Shown: piece after piece, positions 5,954-13,430 of the stretch
How positions within the stretch are numbered: the first letter of the stretch is position 1
Layout of the letters: every line of letters starts with the position of its first letter
From: an uncultured Opitutia bacterium
Lineage (GTDB): Bacteria; Verrucomicrobiota; Verrucomicrobiia; Opitutales; UBA953
Length of the DNA stretch: 15,056 nucleotides
Assembly: GCA_903957465.1 (NCBI GenBank)
Contig: CAJBPJ010000091.1
Coordinates: 1 to 15,056, forward strand
Direction of reading: 5' to 3'
Notes under the pieces: model-generated
What the model was told of the DNA's origin: nothing
What the model saw: the letters and a program-made list of their open reading frames with translations, nothing else
Database searches by the model: none
Program-made: the position numbers and the translations under genes

Positions 5954-8332
5954 TCAGAGGGTCGGGCGAACTTCGAGAACCTCGAAGCACTCAAGCACAT
6001 CGCCTACGGCATACGTATCGTAGCCAGAGATGCGGGCACCACACTCAAATCCAGCTTTCACTTCGGACGCATCATCCTTGAAGCGTTTCAGTGTTTCCAG
6101 TGTGCCGGTGTGAATGACTTGTCCCTTGCGGATTAAGCGAGCCTTAGCGGAGCGACGCAGGAGCCCTTCGCTGACCATGCAACCTGCAACCATTGCTTTG
6201 CTTAGGTCAAAGACTGCACGGACTTCTGCGGAACCCAATTTGTTTTCGCGCAAGATAGGATCAAGGAGCTCGGTCATCGCTTCCTTCACCAACTCAATGA
6301 GCATATAAATGATATCGTGGGAGATAACCCGAATGCCTGCGCGCTTGAGCATGGGTTGCACACCGGTGTCTGCTTTCGCGTCGAACGCAATGATGGTGGC
6401 CTTTGATGCTTCTGCGAGAGCGACATCACCCTGGGTGATGGCGCCAACTGAGCCGCCAACGATTTCTAAAGTAACTTTGTCATTCGGGATAGCTTCAAGG
6501 CATCCGCGAAGGGCTTCGAGGGTTCCGTTGACGTCTGCCTTCAGGAGAACGCGGAGCACCTTGTCTTTATCGGTCGCCAGGGCAGCCATCAATTTTTCTA
6601 AATCACTCATGCCGGGCTTGCCGACAGAGACTGCCGGAGCGCGGGCAATAGCGTCTTCAGATGCTTTGCGTGCGGCCAGCGCTGCTTCCTCGGCAATGTC
6701 ACGAGCTTCACGGTCATTCTTGACGCAACGGAAGTGAGCGCCGGGAGCAGGAACATCTTCCCAGCCAAGAACGAGTGCAGGGCAACCCGGCCCGACGGAT
6801 TGAAGGCGTTGACCGCGCTCGTCCATAAGGGCGCGTACTTTACACCAAGTTTCGCCACAGACAAAGGCATCGCCAGGTTTCAGGGTGCCTTTTTGGACAA
6901 TGATGGTCGCTGTCGGTCCACGGCCAGTTTCTTTTTGGGACTCAATGATCACTCCTTGTGCTGGGCACTTCGGATTGGTTTTGAGTTCAAGTACGTCCGA
7001 TTGAAGCAAAATAGACTCAATGAGATTATCCATGCCGTCTCCTTTGAGTGCTGAGACGGGAACAGCGATGGTTTCGCCACCCCAATCTTCAGGGGTGATA
7101 CCGCGTTGTTGCATTTGTTGCTTAACGCGATCGACGTTAGCGCCCTTCGCATCGGTCTTATTAATAGCGGTAACGATGGCACGGGCATGCTTTTGAGCAA
7201 ACTTGAGTGCTTCATCCGTCTGTGGCATGAAACCGTCATCCGCAGCGACCACGAGGACGGCTACGTCTGTTACGCTGGCCCCACGTTCGCGCATTTTTGC
7301 AAACGCCGCGTGACCTGGGGTGTCGAGGAAGGTGACGGTACGACCTTTGTACTCAGGGTTTTCGCCTGCGTAAGTGACCGAATAGGCGCCGATACGTTGA
7401 GTGATCCCGCCGGCTTCGCCTGCAGCAACATTCGCCTTACGGAAAAAGTCGAGTAGGGTGGTTTTGCCATGGTCGACGTGACCGAGCACGCAAACGACTG
7501 GGGGACGAGCTTCCTGTAAAGCGGGATCGTCTTCGTTGGGCTTAACTTCAACTTTCTTTATTGGCTGAACGCCTTCGCCGCGGTGGCGAATTTCCAGTTT
7601 AAATCCGTGCCGCTCCGCAACTAATTGTGCGTCAGCTTCGTCGATGACCGTATTAACAGCGACAACTTTGCCGAGTGCCATGAGGTCGCTGACGACCTGG
7701 AATGGCTTCATGTTTAGTGAGATTGCGAAATCGCGAACAACGATTGGTGGGCGAACAGTTACTGTGCCTTTGCTGCCAGGTGTCGGTGCTTCATTGCCAG
7801 CACCCTGTGGACGCGAGACAACGGGAGCTCCGGTCGAGCGAATGACGGGAGGGGGGAGGGGTGCACTTGGGCGGCTTGGCGCTACGGGTGGCTTCACTGT
7901 CATTGGCGGCAGATCTCCGCGCTGAGGCGTCGGCACGGAGTGAGCTGCCGGCCGTGGTGCTTGCGTCGGCGGAATCGCCCTAGGCTGAACGGGTAAAGGT
8001 GGGCGGACGGAAGGTGTTGGTGTAGCTACCGATGGCTTTGCGGGTGCTTCAACAGGCTTAACAGGTTCTGGCTCAGGCTTTGCCTTTTCAGGAAGGCGTG
8101 GCGCGATGAACGCCATCAAGTCAGCTTTGTAAGTTTTACCACAGGTTGAAGAGGCCGATGGTTTCTTACCTTCTGAGTAAATGAAATCTTTCCACTGAGG
8201 ATTTTGCTCAACGAATTCACTAACCCAACCGAGCAGGACTTTTACTTCGACATCAAGCTCCTTGGCGACGTCGCTAAAGCGCTGCGTTGCCGGAGTTTTT
8301 TTGGCGGGACTAGGTTTCTTTTTCTCAGCCAT
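5954..8332 (-). CDS. infB: Translation initiation factor IF-2
   Basis: IF2 is the GTPase that brings initiator fMet-tRNA to the 30S subunit and promotes subunit joining. The product is 792 residues. It carries an N-terminal IF2N-like helical module (about 16-80), a Pro/Ala-rich flexible linker (about 82-190), and a second IF2N module (about 199-248). The G domain has G1 GHVDHGKT (284-291), G2 G-G-I-T-Q (308-312), G3 DTPGHAAF (337-344), G4 NKTD (391-394, where NKID or NKMD is usual) and G5 SALK (427-430). Domains II and III follow, then the fMet-tRNA-binding C-terminal domain, with GRGPTATIIVQKGTLKPGD and later KAKLIR-type features. The gene lies 42 bases after nusA and 3 bases before rbfA. 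ylxR, common between nusA and infB elsewhere, is absent. Confidence 0.98.
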   Translation of the reverse strand: MAEKKKPSPAKKTPATQRFSDVAKELDVEVKVLLGWVSEFVEQNPQWKDFIYSEGKKPSASSTCGKTYKADLMAFIAPRLPEKAKPEPEPVKPVEAPAKPSVATPTPSVRPPLPVQPRAIPPTQAPRPAAHSVPTPQRGDLPPMTVKPPVAPSRPSAPLPPPVIRSTGAPVVSRPQGAGNEAPTPGSKGTVTVRPPIVVRDFAISLNMKPFQVVSDLMALGKVVAVNTVIDEADAQLVAERHGFKLEIRHRGEGVQPIKKVEVKPNEDDPALQEARPPVVCVLGHVDHGKTTLLDFFRKANVAAGEAGGITQRIGAYSVTYAGENPEYKGRTVTFLDTPGHAAFAKMRERGASVTDVAVLVVAADDGFMPQTDEALKFAQKHARAIVTAINKTDAKGANVDRVKQQMQQRGITPEDWGGETIAVPVSALKGDGMDNLIESILLQSDVLELKTNPKCPAQGVIIESQKETGRGPTATIIVQKGTLKPGDAFVCGETWCKVRALMDERGQRLQSVGPGCPALVLGWEDVPAPGAHFRCVKNDREARDIAEEAALAARKASEDAIARAPAVSVGKPGMSDLEKLMAALATDKDKVLRVLLKADVNGTLEALRGCLEAIPNDKVTLEIVGGSVGAITQGDVALAEASKATIIAFDAKADTGVQPMLKRAGIRVISHDIIYMLIELVKEAMTELLDPILRENKLGSAEVRAVFDLSKAMVAGCMVSEGLLRRSAKARLIRKGQVIHTGTLETLKRFKDDASEVKAGFECGARISGYDTYAVGDVLECFEVLEVRPTL

Positions 8333-8374
8333 GCGAAGTTTCGGTGTGGTCGGTGGTTAGAGCTGGAAGTTCGA

Positions 8375-9619
8375 TTAAGCCTGGCGCGCCTTAGCGGCAG
8401 CAGCCACAACCTGGGCGGCTTCTTCAGGAGAGAAGCCGGCACCTGTGAAGTCGGAGGCTTCCATGCCCTCGAGTACACTGAGGTCCGTAACGCCCATTCC
8501 CACGATTCGTCCAACGAGGGATAAATCGAGTTCGAGGCGTTCTGCCAATGCGCGGGCGCGTTGTTCAAGTTGATCATCGACCGAGTCAGGAACGTGAATC
8601 GACTTAGCGATATCCAAGCGCCAGCCCATAAGCTTCGATGTCAAACGTGCGTTACGGCCGCCTTTACCAATGGCGATACGCATGTCATCTTCAGCGACTT
8701 CGAAGTGGATTTGGCGATTGCGCTCGTCCACGCGTACATTGCGTGGCTTCGCAGGCTTAATCGCCTCTTCGAGTAGTCGGAGAGGGTGTGCCTGCCAGCG
8801 GATGATATCGATTTTCTCGTTATTCAATTCTTTGACGATGTTACGTACGCGGGTACCACGGGCACCCACACAGGCGCCGACAGGGTCGACTTTGCTGTCG
8901 CGAGAATCGACCGCAATTTTGGTACGATAGCCTGGATCGCGTGCCATGGCAGCGATGCTGACAGTGCCATCAGCAATTTCAGCAACTTCGAGCTCGAGCA
9001 AGCGACGAACGAAAGATGGATTCGCGCGCGAGAGAATAAATTCAGGGCCACGTTGCGTAAGGTCGATTTTGAGGAGGAGTGCACGGATGCGGTCTCCGGT
9101 ACGGAACTCTTCGCCAGGGCTACGCTCGCGGTAAGGGAGGATTGCTTCAGCTGTGCTCAGTTCGACGATGATGTTGCCACGTTCAACGCGACGGACGGTT
9201 CCGGTGACGATGTCACCTTCCTTGTCTTTGTACTCTTGGTAGACGTGCTCTTTTTCAATCGCACGGAACTTTTGATTGATGAGCTGCTGGGTCGACTTCG
9301 CCGCAATACGGCCAAGTTCGGAAACGCTGATAGGTTTGCGCACGATATCCCCAATGCGAGCATCGGTGCTATACTTCATCGCTTCAGAGGGGTTGATCTC
9401 GCGTTTTTCGTCGGCGACGGAGTCGGTGATTTGCAGGAGAACGAAAGCTTCGAGCTTACCTGAGTCAGGGTCAGCGTTGACCTCAATTTCATGGCCTTGC
9501 ATGACGGACTTTTCGACCGAGGACTTGATGGCCTCGACGATGAGGGCACAGGCTTCGGCGCGGGTGATGCGCTTTTCTTTTTCGAGGTATTGGAGGAACG
9601 GCTTGATGTCTTGGCTCAT
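8375..9619 (-). CDS. nusA: Transcription termination/antitermination factor NusA
   Basis: NusA binds RNA polymerase and nascent RNA and modulates pausing, intrinsic termination and antitermination. I chose the ATG at 9619 (MSQDIKPFLQYLEKEKRI, 414 residues). A TTG at 9673 would add 18 residues of Pro/His-rich sequence foreign to the family. Order of parts: N-terminal polymerase-binding domain (1-130), S1 domain (about 134-198, GDIVTGTVRRVERGNIIVEL), KH1 with G-A-C-V-G-A-R-G-T-R-V (248-258), and KH2 with AIGKGGRNARLTSKL (316-330). A short C-terminal helical segment (about 350-414) contains LSVLEGMEASDF, similar to one helix-hairpin-helix repeat. The long acidic repeats of E. coli NusA are missing, as in many non-proteobacterial NusA proteins. 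It heads the operon with infB and rbfA. rimP, its usual upstream neighbour, is absent and a leader of about 100 bases takes its place. Confidence 0.97.
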   Translation of the reverse strand: MSQDIKPFLQYLEKEKRITRAEACALIVEAIKSSVEKSVMQGHEIEVNADPDSGKLEAFVLLQITDSVADEKREINPSEAMKYSTDARIGDIVRKPISVSELGRIAAKSTQQLINQKFRAIEKEHVYQEYKDKEGDIVTGTVRRVERGNIIVELSTAEAILPYRERSPGEEFRTGDRIRALLLKIDLTQRGPEFILSRANPSFVRRLLELEVAEIADGTVSIAAMARDPGYRTKIAVDSRDSKVDPVGACVGARGTRVRNIVKELNNEKIDIIRWQAHPLRLLEEAIKPAKPRNVRVDERNRQIHFEVAEDDMRIAIGKGGRNARLTSKLMGWRLDIAKSIHVPDSVDDQLEQRARALAERLELDLSLVGRIVGMGVTDLSVLEGMEASDFTGAGFSPEEAAQVVAAAAKARQA

Positions 9620-9671
9620 TTGGGCGGTCGGGCTGGTGTGGATGGTGTGAGGGTGAAGAAATTTAGGGGAC
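9620..9671 (-). promoter_or_regulatory. C-rich, G-poor nusA leader segment (rut-like)
   Basis: Read on the minus strand, the 52 bases directly before the nusA ATG contain 26 C and only 4 G, with many CC, CA and TC steps and no visible secondary structure. Unstructured C-over-G stretches of this kind are what Rho loads on. The segment has no Shine-Dalgarno sequence. A role in Rho-dependent control of nusA is inference. Confidence 0.3.
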
Positions 9672-9700
9672 AAAAAAGGCGGGTCCGGGTTGGACCCACC
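9672..9700 (-). terminator. Intrinsic terminator between the fucosidase gene and nusA
   Basis: On the minus strand a 9-bp stem (GGTGGGTCC at 9700-9692 with GGACCCGCC at 9686-9678, one G-U pair) encloses a 5-base loop and is followed directly by six T (9677-9672). This is a textbook Rho-independent terminator. It would end the fucosidase transcript. A promoter-like sequence lies between it and the fucosidase stop, so it may also act as an attenuator in the nusA leader. Confidence 0.8.
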
Positions 9701-9715
9701 TTCTTTTGAAAGGTG
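9697..9715 (-). promoter_or_regulatory. Alternative hairpin overlapping the terminator stem
   Basis: On the minus strand CACCTTT (9715-9709) can pair with GAAGGTG (9703-9697), six Watson-Crick pairs plus one G-U. Its 3' arm uses four bases (9700-9697) of the 5' arm of the terminator stem, so the two structures compete. This is the geometry of an antiterminator, although this stem is weaker than the terminator. Confidence 0.35.
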
Positions 9716-9725
9716 ACTGTGCCTG

Positions 9726-9754
9726 TTTATCTAGCTTTCAGTGGGCAAAGTCAA
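9726..9754 (-). promoter_or_regulatory. Candidate promoter of the nusA-infB-rbfA operon
   Basis: On the minus strand TTGACT (9754-9749, 5/6 to consensus) and GATAAA (9731-9726, 4/6) are 17 bases apart. The element begins 13 bases after the fucosidase stop and would start RNA near 9719, placing the intrinsic terminator inside the nusA leader. No comparable promoter is visible between the terminator and the nusA start. Confidence 0.45.
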
Positions 9755-9767
9755 GCGGGATGCAGGT

Positions 9768-11672
9768 TTACTCAATTAAGCCAACTTCCGCCGCGGTGAT
9801 GTGGCTTTTTTCAAGTGCACGGAGACCGGTGAAGCGGAAGTGTCGTAATTCAACCTGTGTCGGGAAGGTAATACTTTGTTGTTGGGGGTTCGCGCGGAGA
9901 TTTCCGAATTCAGCCTCCGCAAGTTGCAGCCAATTTTTTCCATCTATACTTACTTCAAAACGATAACGATCCGTCATGCCATGGAGGCACTTGTCTTGTC
10001 GGGGGATGTAGAAAAACCCTTTCACTTTTCGTAGCTTACCCGTGTCGACAGTGAACCATTGAGGGGGATTCAGTTCGCCCGATGCTGGGTGTGTCTGCCA
10101 AAGTGTCGCAGAGTCGCCGTCAATTGCGGCCTCAGCTGAGGAGCCTTGTTTGTTGTTCGATGAAGCTGTGATCTTCCAGCCCACGTTTTTCTTGAGTACA
10201 GCGCTTGCTTCAGGACCGCGTGCGCCTTCGGGTTCCATGTAGAGTTGAAACTCGCTTATGCAAGGTGCGGCCAATGAGCCTGTGATGCGCAGACGAACTT
10301 TCTGTGTCGTGACTGCAGGGATTCGAAGCAGGCGCTGATTACCGATCGTGGTAGCGGTCGCAACTTCGCTCCATTCGCCATTGACCCACGCATCAAGCGC
10401 AAAGCTTTCAACGCGCTGTCCGAGTTGGGTGAACTCGCGAATGTGCAAAACGTTAAAGGTAGAGTCTTTGTCTAAACTAATTTCGGCGGTGGGCGTCAGG
10501 TCTTTATCATTTCCGCACCAATAAGTGCTGCGATTGTTGTCGAGTAAGGCATTCGCGGAAAAGCGCGTATCGCTACCACGCATAATCGTTGATGTGGCCT
10601 TGGCATCGTTCGTTAGGTTCGCAGCAAACATTGCATCGAGATGCGTGCGCAGTGTTCGCAAGGCAGCGACATCTTTGGGGTGCCAGCTACCAGTTTTATC
10701 GGGTGGCACATTCAAGTTCAGGCCTTGTCCGCGCCCAACAGAGCAGAAGTAGATATGAGAAAGCGCACGTAGGTCTTTAACGCGGTTATCCTCAGCCGCA
10801 TGGTAAAACCAGCCTGGACGAATGGAGACATCGCATTCCGCAGGGCGCCAAACATTGCCCTTGGGTGAGCCAGCGTTGAGTTGATTATCAACGTAGTAAT
10901 CGGCGCCGCCAGCCAGCCCGCTGCCCGCATGGGTTACAGCCCAACACGTTTCGCCGGCAATACCACGTTCATTGCCAACCCAGCGAACATCGGGCCCGCC
11001 ATCGCCAAACACTGACGCCATGGGTTGTTTGTCGCGAATGCGCGCACGGATAGCATCCCAGGGATAATAATCTTTCGGAATTTTCCGGGTTTCGCGCGCG
11101 CCGCCATAGTAGCCATCGCCGCCATTGGCTCCGTCGAACCACATCATGAAGGTGTCACCATAGCGCTCCGTAACCTCTGAGATTTGATCTAAAAAAGTCT
11201 TTTTATACTCATCGCGACCGTAGCCAGGGTTATTGCGATCCCAGGGTGAGACGTAGATGCCGAACTTGATGCCGTATTTTTTGCAGGCTGCGGCAACCTC
11301 TCCGACAATATCACCTTTGCCGTCTTTGTAAGGAGCTAAGCGTATATTGTGTGGGGTTGTATCTGTCGGCCAAAGACAGAAACCGTCATGGTGTTTGGCG
11401 ACAACAATCAGTCCACCCATGCCCGCAGCTTTCGCTTCACGCGCCATTCCTTCTGCGTCGAAATTTTTTAGATTAAGCAAAGAGGGACTTTCGTCTCCAT
11501 AGCCCCATTCTTTGCCGGTGTAGGTGTTGAGGCCGAAGTGCAAAAAGCCATAGTAGTCCGTTTCCATCCAGGCAATTTGTCGTGCGGAAGGAAGCGGGCC
11601 GAAAGGCGCAGGCGGCTCTGCGGCCTGTCCAGATACAACGAAAGCACAGAGAGCGGCAAATAGGGTGCGCAT
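9768..11672 (-). CDS. Secreted alpha-L-fucosidase, GH29, with discoidin-like C-terminal modules
   Basis: The enzyme removes terminal alpha-L-fucose from glycans, outside the cytoplasm. The product is 634 residues. A signal peptide (MRTLFAALCAFVVSGQAA) precedes a GH29 barrel with YYGFLHFGLNTYT (about 40-52), VVAKHHDGFCLWPT (about 90-103), FGIYVSPWDRNN (about 137-148), and MMWFDGANGG with the probable nucleophile Asp near residue 180. This pattern fits the narrower GH29-B type fucosidases, which prefer alpha-1,3/1,4-fucose in branched glycans; the subtype is inference. After residue 355 come two beta-sandwich modules of the F5/8 type C (CBM32-like) kind. The first is about 365-480. The second, about 495-634, has A-A-I-D-G-D-S-A-T-L-W-Q-T and R-Y-R-F-E-V-S-I-D-G-K-N-W. 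They likely bind glycan. No other fucose gene is adjacent. The gene diverges from ettA. Confidence 0.94.
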   Translation of the reverse strand: MRTLFAALCAFVVSGQAAEPPAPFGPLPSARQIAWMETDYYGFLHFGLNTYTGKEWGYGDESPSLLNLKNFDAEGMAREAKAAGMGGLIVVAKHHDGFCLWPTDTTPHNIRLAPYKDGKGDIVGEVAAACKKYGIKFGIYVSPWDRNNPGYGRDEYKKTFLDQISEVTERYGDTFMMWFDGANGGDGYYGGARETRKIPKDYYPWDAIRARIRDKQPMASVFGDGGPDVRWVGNERGIAGETCWAVTHAGSGLAGGADYYVDNQLNAGSPKGNVWRPAECDVSIRPGWFYHAAEDNRVKDLRALSHIYFCSVGRGQGLNLNVPPDKTGSWHPKDVAALRTLRTHLDAMFAANLTNDAKATSTIMRGSDTRFSANALLDNNRSTYWCGNDKDLTPTAEISLDKDSTFNVLHIREFTQLGQRVESFALDAWVNGEWSEVATATTIGNQRLLRIPAVTTQKVRLRITGSLAAPCISEFQLYMEPEGARGPEASAVLKKNVGWKITASSNNKQGSSAEAAIDGDSATLWQTHPASGELNPPQWFTVDTGKLRKVKGFFYIPRQDKCLHGMTDRYRFEVSIDGKNWLQLAEAEFGNLRANPQQQSITFPTQVELRHFRFTGLRALEKSHITAAEVGLIE

Positions 11673-11752
11673 AGAGAAAAGTTGAGATAAACCCTAAGAG
11701 AAGGCGAGAGGTTCCGCTTGCCCCCATTCCCCGTGCTGTCGAATCTATAGGC

Positions 11753-13429
11753 ATGAGTAGTGAAAAGGTTATTTTTACGATGTCGGGTGTGACGAAGTCC
11801 CATGAGCGGAAACCTATTTTTAAAGATGTCTCCCTGTCTTTTTATCACGGAGCAAAGATTGGTGTGCTGGGTCTAAATGGTTCCGGTAAATCAACCTTGT
11901 TGCGTATTATCGCAGGTATCGATCAAGAGTACGACGGCGAGATTGCCCGTGTTCCGGGCTATACGTTGGGCTACCTCGCACAGGAACCCAATTTGGGTGA
12001 TGGAAAGACGGTCCAGGCCTGTGTCTCTGAAGCGACTGCCCCGTTGCGTGCGTTGCTTGATGAATATGATGACACGTTTGTAAAAGTCAGCGAGACGGAT
12101 GACGCCAAGGAGCAGGCAAGCATTCTCGCTCGGCAAACAGAACTACAGCAAATCATCGATAACCGTGGAGGCTGGGATTTGGATGCGCGGGTTGAAATGG
12201 CAATGGAGTCGCTGCGCTGTCCGCCAGGCGATGCCGCCGTTGAGAGTTTATCAGGAGGCGAGCGCCGCCGGGTGGCTCTTGCCCGACTGCTCTTGATGGA
12301 GCCAGACATTCTTCTCCTCGATGAGCCGACAAATCACCTCGATGCCGACACCGTGCAATGGCTGGAGCTTCATTTGCAGCGCTACAAAGGCACAGTGCTC
12401 GCGATCACGCACGATCGTTACTTCCTTGATAATGTTGCTGGCTGGATTTTGGAATTAGATCGCGGCCATGGTATTCCTTGGAAGGGTAACTACTCGTCTT
12501 GGCTCGATCAGAAACGTCAAAGAATGGAGATGGAAGACAAGCAAGCCAACGCACGCACGCGTGCTTTGGCTCGTGAAGGGCAGTGGGCTGCCCAGTCACC
12601 CAAGGCGCGGATGGCAAAAAATAAAGCGCGCATCTCCGCATACGAAAAACTTTTGTCGGCGGACCAACAAGAGCGCGAGCGTACAGCGGAAATTTGGATT
12701 CCCCCTGGTCCGCGTCTTGGCGGTGCGGTGATTGAGGCTCGCGGATTAATGAAAGCTTACGGTGACCGCGTCTTAATGGAGAATGTAAGCTTCTCACTAC
12801 CCGCTGGCGGTATCGTGGGCGTCGTCGGACCGAATGGTGCAGGCAAGACCACCCTCTTCCGGATGATTGTTGGACAAGAGAAGCCCGATGCAGGCGAACT
12901 ACGTTTGGGCGACACCGTGAAACTCGCATACGTTGACCAGACGCGTGATGCCTTACCGGCAGACCAGCCTGTTTGGTCGGCTCTCTCCGATGGACAAGAT
13001 GTGGTTCATTTAGGAAAGGTTGCCGTGAATGCGCGCGCCTACGCCGCTCGCTTTGGTTTCACGGGCGATGTCCAACAGCGTAAGGTCGGTTTAATGTCCG
13101 GCGGTGAGCGTAATCGCATTCACTTAGCTCGCCTCATTCGAGCAGGGGCTAACGTACTTCTGCTCGATGAGCCGACAAATGATTTAGATGTGAATACGAT
13201 TCGTGCCCTGGAAGATGCCCTCGAGGATTTTGCGGGCTGTGCCGTTATTATTACGCACGATCGTTGGTTCTTGGATCGTGTGGCTACGCACATCCTTGCG
13301 TTTGAAGGCGACAGTCGTGTCGTTTGGCACGAAGGTAATTTCGGTTCTTATTTAGAAGACCGACGTAAACGACTCGGAGAAGATGCTGACAATCCGCGCC
13401 GTCCAAAGTACCGTCGACTGACGCGCTAG
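11753..13429 (+). CDS. ettA: Energy-dependent translational throttle protein EttA (ABC-F ATPase)
   Basis: EttA is a cytoplasmic ABC-F protein that binds the ribosomal E site and gates the first elongation steps according to ATP/ADP level. The product is 558 residues (E. coli 555) and co-linear with it. First cassette: Walker A GLNGSGKST (40-48), signature LSGGE (166-170), Walker B with catalytic Glu in LLLDEPTNHLD (187-197), and the E-site arm insertion at about 90-140. The inter-cassette linker (about 245-320) holds the EttA-typical GIPWKGNYSSWLDQK and ends in IWIPPGPRLG. Second cassette: GPNGAGKTT (359-367), MSGGE (449-453), LLLDEPTNDLD. The C-terminus ends in a basic tail (RRPKYRRLTR) like other EttA proteins. 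There are no membrane segments, so this is not a transporter. The gene is monocistronic: it diverges from the fucosidase gene and meets malQ tail to tail with one base between stops. Confidence 0.96.
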   Translation: MSSEKVIFTMSGVTKSHERKPIFKDVSLSFYHGAKIGVLGLNGSGKSTLLRIIAGIDQEYDGEIARVPGYTLGYLAQEPNLGDGKTVQACVSEATAPLRALLDEYDDTFVKVSETDDAKEQASILARQTELQQIIDNRGGWDLDARVEMAMESLRCPPGDAAVESLSGGERRRVALARLLLMEPDILLLDEPTNHLDADTVQWLELHLQRYKGTVLAITHDRYFLDNVAGWILELDRGHGIPWKGNYSSWLDQKRQRMEMEDKQANARTRALAREGQWAAQSPKARMAKNKARISAYEKLLSADQQERERTAEIWIPPGPRLGGAVIEARGLMKAYGDRVLMENVSFSLPAGGIVGVVGPNGAGKTTLFRMIVGQEKPDAGELRLGDTVKLAYVDQTRDALPADQPVWSALSDGQDVVHLGKVAVNARAYAARFGFTGDVQQRKVGLMSGGERNRIHLARLIRAGANVLLLDEPTNDLDVNTIRALEDALEDFAGCAVIITHDRWFLDRVATHILAFEGDSRVVWHEGNFGSYLEDRRKRLGEDADNPRRPKYRRLTR

Positions 13430-13430
13430 T

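Noticed and set aside
6309..6737. 142-codon plus-strand open frame
   Set aside because: It is antisense to infB; Ser/Ala/Arg-rich with no motif.
7840..8060. Repeat-like Pro/Ala-rich stretch
   Set aside because: This is the flexible linker of IF2, which is low-complexity in many bacteria, not a DNA repeat or recombination site.
8786..9463. 225-codon plus-strand open frame
   Set aside because: It lies wholly antisense to the conserved S1/KH coding of nusA, and its translation shows no domain. Long antisense frames are expected from the codon bias here.
11673..11752. Promoter for ettA (TTGCCC with TCTATA close to the ATG)
   Set aside because: Spacing of about 20 bases and a weak -35 make the match no better than chance.
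12405..12929. 174-codon minus-strand open frame
   Set aside because: It is antisense to ettA across conserved linker and Walker motifs; its Arg/Ser/His-rich composition is typical of a shadow frame.
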